A DNA stretch of 64,000 bases from positions 186,001-250,000 of the forward strand of contig NZ_JAPZQX010000002.1 of NCBI RefSeq assembly GCF_027531025.1, written 5' to 3'. Position numbers and translations under genes: made by a program. Shown one piece after another: positions 61,175 through 64,000 of this stretch. The notes below the pieces were generated by a model. It did not search any database. It saw only the letters and a list, made by a program, of their open reading frames with translations, and was not told where the DNA came from. This stretch comes from Novosphingobium sp. (GTDB lineage Bacteria > Pseudomonadota > Alphaproteobacteria > Sphingomonadales > Sphingomonadaceae). Numbering within the stretch: position 1 is the stretch's first letter; each line of letters opens with the position of its first letter.

Positions 61175-62260
61175 ATGGGCAAGCTGAGCGGCATCACCGT
61201 TGTCGACCTGACGCAGTTTTTGCCGGGCCCGGCCATGACCGTGATGATGGCCGATCAGGGCGCGAGGGTCATCAAGATCGAGCCGCGCGGCGGTGAGCCG
61301 GTGCGCAGCCAGGCCCCGTTCGAGAATGGGCAGTCGGTCTGGTTTGCCAACCTCAATCGCGGCAAGGAAAGCCGGGTGCTCGACCTCAAGAGCGAAGAGG
61401 GCAAGGCCGCGCTGCGTGCGCTGATTGCCGAGGCCGATGTCTTTGTCGAAGGCTTCCGTCCCGGCGTGATGAAGCGACTGGGGTTCGATTATCCGGTGGT
61501 CCGCGTGCTCAATCCGCGTGTTGTTTACTGCTCGATCTCGGCCTTTGGGCAGGAGGGCGAACTGGCCCACCACCCGGCCCATGACATGGCGGTCCAGGCC
61601 CTGGCCGGATTCATGAGTGTCAATGACGGGCCGGACGGGACGCCAGTGGTGCCGGGCGCGCCCAGCGCCGATCTTGCCGCCGGTCTGACCGCATTGTCCG
61701 CTGTGCTGATGGCGCTCGTCGGGCGTGAGAAGACAGGGGAGGGCGACTATATCGACGTTGCCATGTTCGACAGCCTCCTGCCGTGGTGCGCGCATACCGC
61801 CGGCTCAGCGATCGCCGGGGGACCTTCACCGAAATCGAGTGAGCAGCGTTCGCTCGGCGGGGCCGGATTTTACCAGGTCTATCAGACCAGCGACGGTCGC
61901 CACGTCGTGCTAGGGGGTCGCGAAATCAAGTTCGCCACCAACTTGCTGACCGCGCTGGGTCGGCCGGACCTGATTGCGCTGGCGGAACAGGATGCGGGCC
62001 CGGTCCAGGCGCCGCTGATCGCTTTCCTGCGCGAAACTTTCCGGACGAAGACCCGCGACGAATGGGTGGCATGGTTCCACGACAAGGACGTGGCCTTCGC
62101 GCCCGTGCTCGATTTCCGCGAAGCGCTGGACGAGCCGCATGTTGGCCAGCGCGGGTTACTGGTCGAGGCTGACGGACGTCATCATATCGCTCCGCCGATC
62201 CGCTTTGCCAACGAGGCGCCGTGGGTGCCTGGCAAGGTGCCCGCGCTTGGCGAGGGTTAA
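61175..62260 (+). CDS. CoA-transferase family III (CaiB/BaiF)
   Basis: This 361 aa protein is slightly shorter than the other copies. LSGITVVDLTQFLPGPAMTV, ARVIKIEPRGGEPVR and GAPSADLAAGLTALSAVLMA mark the fold, with the catalytic Asp in the last. It follows the previous CoA-transferase by 11 nt and ends the CitE operon, 6 nt from the stop of the convergent GntR gene. Family members of this length are often annotated as acetyl-CoA hydrolase or alpha-methylacyl-CoA racemase-like, so racemase function is the main alternative. Confidence 0.83.
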   Translation: MGKLSGITVVDLTQFLPGPAMTVMMADQGARVIKIEPRGGEPVRSQAPFENGQSVWFANLNRGKESRVLDLKSEEGKAALRALIAEADVFVEGFRPGVMKRLGFDYPVVRVLNPRVVYCSISAFGQEGELAHHPAHDMAVQALAGFMSVNDGPDGTPVVPGAPSADLAAGLTALSAVLMALVGREKTGEGDYIDVAMFDSLLPWCAHTAGSAIAGGPSPKSSEQRSLGGAGFYQVYQTSDGRHVVLGGREIKFATNLLTALGRPDLIALAEQDAGPVQAPLIAFLRETFRTKTRDEWVAWFHDKDVAFAPVLDFREALDEPHVGQRGLLVEADGRHHIAPPIRFANEAPWVPGKVPALGEG

Positions 62261-62266
62261 GCGATG

Positions 62267-63010
62267 TCAGCCATCCACGTCGATATGCATCGAGTAGGCG
62301 AAGCGATCGCCCGGGTGGTGGCTAACCGAAATCTCAAATACCTGGCCCCTGGCATCGATGTAGCAGCGCAGGATCCGCAATACCGGGCTGCCGCGCTTGA
62401 GATCGAGCGCCTTCGCAATGTCGGCGCTGGCGGCAACCGCCTGGATGTCCTGCGTGACCTTGCCGATGCTGACCCCGGCGAGTTGCTCGATCTGGCTGAA
62501 CAGGGTGCCAGCGCCAAGATCCAGCCGCGCCACCGCGCCCTCGACGCTTTCGTGGAAATAGGCATCGGTCGCGGCGATCGGCTGGCCATCAAGCTGGGGG
62601 CTGCGGACGCCGCGAAAGCAGGTCCAGGTGCCGCTCGTATCCTCGCCGATCTGCTCGGCAATCTCGCGCGGCAGGTCGCCCCGGCCGCGCGGTTCATAGG
62701 TCACATGCGTATCGCGGGCATATTGCAGGATTTCGCCAACGTTGGAGAGCGGCTGGTGCAGCGTGCCGCCGCGCGCGGCGGCCGGCTGTACCACCGTGCC
62801 CGAGCCTCGCTTGCGGGCAATCAACCCCTCGCTCTGCAGTCGACGCAGTGCTTCGCGGATCGTGAAGCGCGAAACGCCATAGCGCTGGCACAGTTCGCTT
62901 TCGGTCGGAAACTGGTCGCGCGCGGCGAATTTGCCAGAGAGGATTTCGGCACGCAGTTCACCCGCGACCTGAAGGTAGCGAGGGGCTTCGCGCTCACGCG
63001 TAACGGTCAT
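62267..63010 (-). CDS. GntR-family regulator, HutC subfamily (UTRA domain)
   Basis: The start at 63010 gives 247 aa. The winged HTH (about residues 10-75) contains GKFAARDQFPTESELCQRYG and SRFTIREALRRLQSEGLIAR. The UTRA ligand domain follows, with DAYFHESVEGAVARLDLGAG and VTQDIQAVAASADIAKALDL. HutC-type proteins bind palindromes of the GTxxxxAC kind. The island operator TTGTCCGGACAA fits this class, and this is the only HutC-type regulator in the window. It faces a PrpD-like gene and lies next to the CitE operon. I propose it as the regulator of the island; binding is not shown. Confidence 0.85.
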   Translation of the reverse strand: MTVTREREAPRYLQVAGELRAEILSGKFAARDQFPTESELCQRYGVSRFTIREALRRLQSEGLIARKRGSGTVVQPAAARGGTLHQPLSNVGEILQYARDTHVTYEPRGRGDLPREIAEQIGEDTSGTWTCFRGVRSPQLDGQPIAATDAYFHESVEGAVARLDLGAGTLFSQIEQLAGVSIGKVTQDIQAVAASADIAKALDLKRGSPVLRILRCYIDARGQVFEISVSHHPGDRFAYSMHIDVDG

Positions 63011-63054
63011 GCTGGCAGTCAATCCTTGCTCCCGTCTGATCCCGGGAGGTGGCA

Positions 63055-64000
63055 ATGAGCGAGCCCCTCCTGGTCCAGCTTGTCCGAACACTAGCGCGCC
63101 CGATCACGGAAAGCGATAGGGCGCGTGCGCGGCTGCACTTGCTGGACTGGCTCGCCTGTGTCGCAGGGGCGCGGCAGGCGCAAGTGGCCAAGGTGCTGTA
63201 TCGGGCCGACCTCGGCGGTTCGCGCCGTGCGGGCTGGCTGGGCGGCGTTCTGGAGATGGACGATGTCCACCGTGCCGCGCTGCTGCATCCGGGGCCGGTG
63301 ATCTGGGCTGCGGCGCTGGAAGCCGCTGGCGATGTCAATGCCGATCTGGACGCAGTGCTGAATGGCGCGGTGCTTGGCTACCAGGCGATGATCGCGATCG
63401 GCGCGAGTTTCGACGCAAAGCACTATTCCCATTACCACAACACGGCGACCGCCGGTCCGTTCGGTGCTGCGGCAGCGGCCGGATCGGTCTTCGGGCTCGA
63501 CGAAGGGCAACTGGTCGCAGCGCTTAGCAATGCCGGGTCGACCACCGGCGGGCTTTGGCAAATGCGGCATGAGGCCGGGATGACCAAGCAGTGGCACGTC
63601 GCCATGGCTGGCAACAATGGCTACTTCGCCGCCTATATGGCATCGCGCGGGCTGACCGGCACGGCGAGAGTGCTTGAAGGGCCGCAGGGCCTCTATGCCG
63701 CAACCTGCGATGCGCCGAAGCCGCTCGAACCAGGCGAGGGCTGGCGCATCCACGAGGTCAGCTTCAAGCCATGGGCGGCTTGTCGGCATGCTCACCCGGT
63801 GATCGACTGCGCGCTTGAACTTCGCGCGCGTGGCGAGCTGACGGCACCGTTCCGGGTCGAGACCTATGCCGATGCCATTGCCTTCTGTGATCGGCCGAAC
63901 CCGGTGACCGAGGTCGACGCCAAGTTCAGCCTGCAGCACGCTGTGGCGGTAATCGCCAGCGGACGGGAGGCGCGGCCCGAGGACTTCACAGCCGAGGCGA
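63055..64000 (+). CDS. MmgE/PrpD-family protein, C-terminus beyond window edge
   Basis: The ATG at 63055 (GGGAGG upstream) opens a frame that continues to 64000 without a stop, 315 codons visible. HLLDWLACVAGARQAQ near the start and AKHYSHYHNTATAGPFGAA in the middle, with SFKPWAACRHAHPVIDCAL later, match MmgE/PrpD (2-methylcitrate dehydratase-like). The family dehydrates or epimerises branched citrates, or acts on other substituted dicarboxylates. It is divergent from the GntR gene with 44 nt between the starts. A dehydratase acting on a branched dicarboxylate would fit the lower pathway of the island. Confidence 0.8.
   Translation, partial: MSEPLLVQLVRTLARPITESDRARARLHLLDWLACVAGARQAQVAKVLYRADLGGSRRAGWLGGVLEMDDVHRAALLHPGPVIWAAALEAAGDVNADLDAVLNGAVLGYQAMIAIGASFDAKHYSHYHNTATAGPFGAAAAAGSVFGLDEGQLVAALSNAGSTTGGLWQMRHEAGMTKQWHVAMAGNNGYFAAYMASRGLTGTARVLEGPQGLYAATCDAPKPLEPGEGWRIHEVSFKPWAACRHAHPVIDCALELRARGELTAPFRVETYADAIAFCDRPNPVTEVDAKFSLQHAVAVIASGREARPEDFTAEA
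63080..63091. promoter_or_regulatory. Degenerate match to the island operator near the GntR/PrpD divide
   Basis: TTGTCCGAACAC matches TTGTCCGGACAA at 10 of 12 positions. It lies 70 nt upstream of the HutC-type GntR start, inside codons 9-13 of the PrpD-like gene. It could allow autoregulation, but a coding position and two mismatches make it weak. Confidence 0.3.

Overview
The window is about 65% GC and densely coded, with short gaps and many 1-11 nt gene overlaps. Three TonB-dependent receptors with typical signal peptides, korAB, an RppH-type Nudix hydrolase and a rich CoA-thioester catabolic repertoire suggest a Sphingomonadales alphaproteobacterium (Novosphingobium/Sphingobium-like). That placement is inference from gene content, not from a marker gene. 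I found no rRNA, tRNA, CRISPR array, insertion sequence or transposase.

Region 1 (1-3.5 kb, minus strand) is an arsenic operon running leftwards: arsR, arsI (C-As lyase type), a TauD-like dioxygenase, an ArsO-like flavoprotein, a thioredoxin-type arsC, and an aquaporin cut by the left edge. An AT-rich dyad in front of arsR is the likely ArsR operator.

Region 2 (3.5-10.6 kb) looks like core genome: rppH, an HSL-type esterase, korA-korB, a YdjM-like membrane hydrolase and a DNA photolyase.

Region 3 (10.7-64 kb and beyond) is one large catabolic island of about 48 genes in roughly a dozen transcription units. Ten 12-bp palindromes of the form TTGTCCGGACAA, five of them exact or differing only at an outer base from exact and the rest with one or two changes, lie in the gaps in front of these units. 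I read this as one regulon. The HutC-type GntR at 62.3-63.0 kb is the best candidate regulator. A second GntR (FCD type, 53.9-54.6 kb) is flanked by a different palindrome, TTGTATACAA, and probably governs the lyase-hyuAB operon and the neighbouring receptor.

The island carries four family III CoA-transferases, two HMG-CoA-lyase-like enzymes, a LeuCD-type hydro-lyase, a CitE-type lyase, a MaoC hydratase, an acyl-CoA dehydrogenase, HyuA/HyuB, an AceE-like ThDP enzyme, an aldehyde dehydrogenase, a flavin monooxygenase, a VAO-type oxidase, three reductases or dehydrogenases, two isochorismatase-fold hydrolases, two NodB-fold hydrolases, a PrpD-like protein, an MFS transporter and three TonB receptors. 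Several poorly described families recur in different operons: two methyltransferase plus small-partner pairs, three CopD-like membrane proteins, three ~150-175 aa small proteins, two ~241 aa beta-rich proteins and two exported VOC proteins. The lower pathway can be read with some confidence as hydration, CoA transfer and retro-aldol cleavage of branched C5-type dicarboxylates to acetyl-CoA and oxoacids. The primary substrate is not evident, and the island may encode an undescribed pathway.
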